Position numbers and translations under genes: made by a program. The notes under the pieces were generated by a model, which searched no databases, was not told the DNA's origin, and saw only the letters and a program-made list of their open reading frames with translations. Below, piece by piece: positions 12,477 through 13,480 of a stretch of 13,480 nt of DNA. Source of the stretch: an uncultured Bacilli bacterium (GTDB lineage: Bacteria; Bacillota_I; Bacilli_A; RF39; UBA660); contig CANRAC010000015.1 of NCBI GenBank assembly GCA_947628495.1, forward strand, positions 1 through 13,480, in the 5' to 3' direction. Numbering within the stretch: position 1 is the stretch's first letter; each line of letters opens with the position of its first letter.

Positions 12477-13036
12477 TGAATATTAATATTAATGATATTA
12501 AAAATGGAATGACCGTTTTAATTGATGGTAATTTATGTTTAATTCAAGAATTCCAACATGTTAAGCCAGGTAAAGGACCTGCTTTTGTTCGTATTAAATT
12601 AAAAAATTTAAAAACTGGCTCCATAGTTGAAAATACTTTTAATACCAATATAAAAATTGAAAGAGCTCATGTTGACCGCAAGAAAATGCAATTTTTATAT
12701 GCAGCGGGCACAAACTATGTTTTTATGGATACGGAAACTTATGAACAAGTCGAAATTCCTGAAGAAAAATTAGAAGATGAAAAAAAATTCTTAAAAGAAA
12801 ATTTGGAAATAGATATTTCTTATTATGAAGGGGAAATAATTGGTATAACATTGCCTGAAAAAATAGAATATGAAGTTATTGATACTGTCGATGCTACAAA
12901 AGGAAATACAACTAATAACGCGATGAAAGACGCTACAATTGAAACAGGTTATGTAGTTAAAGTTCCGTTATTTATTACTAACGGGGAAAAAATTATTATT
13001 TCTACGAAAGATGGAAAATATTCTTCAAGAGCTTAA
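12476..13036 (+). CDS. efp: Elongation factor P
   Basis: EF-P binds between the P and E sites and rescues ribosomes stalled at polyproline. The 186-residue length is normal for the family. The domain I loop reads FQHVKPGKGPAF, with Lys33 at the site of post-translational modification in Bacillus-type EF-P. RIKLKNLKTGSIVENTF and the C-terminal signature NTTNNAMKDATIETGYVVKVPLFI are also typical. The ATG overlaps the upstream stop by one base, and AGAGGTG at 12462-12468 serves as ribosome-binding site. No EpmA/EpmB-like modifying gene or proline peptidase neighbour is present; the nature of the Lys33 modification cannot be told. Confidence 0.97.
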   Translation: MNININDIKNGMTVLIDGNLCLIQEFQHVKPGKGPAFVRIKLKNLKTGSIVENTFNTNIKIERAHVDRKKMQFLYAAGTNYVFMDTETYEQVEIPEEKLEDEKKFLKENLEIDISYYEGEIIGITLPEKIEYEVIDTVDATKGNTTNNAMKDATIETGYVVKVPLFITNGEKIIISTKDGKYSSRA

Positions 13037-13054
13037 TTTTTAAGCTCTTTTTTT
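13029..13054 (+). terminator. rpmG-efp operon terminator
   Basis: GAGCTTAA (13029-13036) pairs with TTAAGCTC (13040-13047) over a 3-base loop, then seven Ts. The efp stop codon closes the stem. Confidence 0.9.
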
Positions 13055-13063
13055 AAAAATATC

Positions 13064-13092
13064 TAGACAAACAAATGTTTATGTTTTATAAT
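13064..13092 (+). promoter_or_regulatory. Promoter of the right-edge gene
   Basis: TAGACA (13064-13069), 17 bases, TATAAT (13087-13092). A short dyad AAACA-AA-TGTTT occupies the spacer (13069-13080) and might be an operator. The predicted leader is about 14 bases and starts at TAGGTGAT. Confidence 0.7.
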
Positions 13093-13112
13093 CCTAATGG
13101 TAGGTGATAGAC

Positions 13113-13480
13113 ATGAAAAATAAAATAAAAGCAACAGAAAAAATAGAATACATCATTTTACCCAATTATTTAGCGGCTTCAAACAGAGAAACCTTAAATA
13201 TTTTGAAAAATGAAGTTAAAGAACATTTAAAAAGTCTAAATAAACCAATTGAAAATAAAGCGACCGGTTTTAAAACTAATATAAATAATAAAAGTATCGG
13301 GAAAATGCTTTTTCCCGCCCCATATTTCAATCCTTTTTCCAAAGAATATGTTACGAATTTAAATGCTTTATTAATTATTGAAAAAATTTTCCAAAATGCT
13401 ATCTATGTGGATACTTTTAAAATGTTGAAAAATAAAGATAAAAAAGATAAGTTTCATCATTTTGTGGCTCCTTTAAGAAT
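13113..13480 (+). CDS. Partial protein, possibly PBECR/LPD-type (mobile-element-associated) domain
   Basis: The gene starts at ATG 13113 behind TAGGTGAT and runs off the window after 122 codons. The visible part begins MKNKIKATEKIEYIILPNYL, a helical region with ETLNILKNEVKEHLKSL, followed by SIGKMLFPAPYFNP, LNALLIIEKIFQNAIYVD and KDKFHHFVAPLRI. The pattern (a Lys/Ser segment, a helix ending in NAxYV, a polar loop, then an HxFVAPLRI strand) reminds me of the PBECR nuclease and LPD domains found in phage and conjugative-element polyproteins. This is by-eye resemblance only, and the expected C-terminal strands are outside the window. It may equally be an unrelated hypothetical. The independent promoter and strong terminator of efp separate it from the housekeeping operon. 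Confidence 0.5.
   Translation, partial: MKNKIKATEKIEYIILPNYLAASNRETLNILKNEVKEHLKSLNKPIENKATGFKTNINNKSIGKMLFPAPYFNPFSKEYVTNLNALLIIEKIFQNAIYVDTFKMLKNKDKKDKFHHFVAPLR

Overview
The window is a compact, AT-rich chromosomal segment that most resembles an uncultured low-GC Firmicute of class Bacilli (an RF39- or Erysipelotrichales-like gut lineage is my inference, not something the sequence proves). The support is: DNA polymerase I of the Bacillus type with a decayed proofreading site, YlbD/YlbE/YlbN homologues, an nfo gene next to a DUF2624-like gene, strong Shine-Dalgarno sites, and SigA-type promoters. The genetic code is standard: yceD ends at TGA just before rpmF, and tryptophan is encoded by TGG. 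I see no tRNA, rRNA, CRISPR array, insertion sequence or prophage module. One possible mobile-element-associated protein begins at the right edge.

Layout. (1) 1-3995: a tightly packed operon on the + strand with polA (5' end outside the window), a class I glutamine amidotransferase/peptidase C26, a VanXY/VanY-like M15B metallopeptidase without a signal peptide, and mutM. (2) 3996-4149: a gene-poor gap with a promoter-like site, a micro-ORF and a terminator. (3) 4150-6034: tmcAL on the - strand, divergent from yceD-rpmF, with overlapping back-to-back promoters; the same arrangement as B. subtilis ylbM / ylbN-rpmF. (4) 6035-6284: a 250-base non-coding gap dominated by a long inverted repeat with promoters facing inwards from both sides, a good candidate for an unannotated structured RNA. 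(5) 6285-8146: ylbD-ylbE, then two single-gene units, an orphan prepilin-like protein and a zinc-ribbon membrane protein. (6) 8147-9964: nfo plus an unrecognised 190-residue protein, converging on a DUF2624-like gene through a shared terminator. (7) 10039-13036: a class B penicillin-binding protein, then rpmG (54 residues), an unrecognised 75-residue protein and efp. (8) 13113-end: a partial gene that may carry a PBECR/LPD-type domain.

Two themes connect the genes. Base excision repair is represented by mutM (glycosylase/lyase), nfo (AP endonuclease) and polA (gap filling). Translation is represented by rpmF, rpmG, efp and the tRNA-modifying tmcAL. Transcription units are packed very tightly: terminator stems include stop codons and the -35 boxes of the next gene, and several predicted 5' leaders are only about 10-16 bases, so the Shine-Dalgarno sequence sits at the transcript's 5' end.
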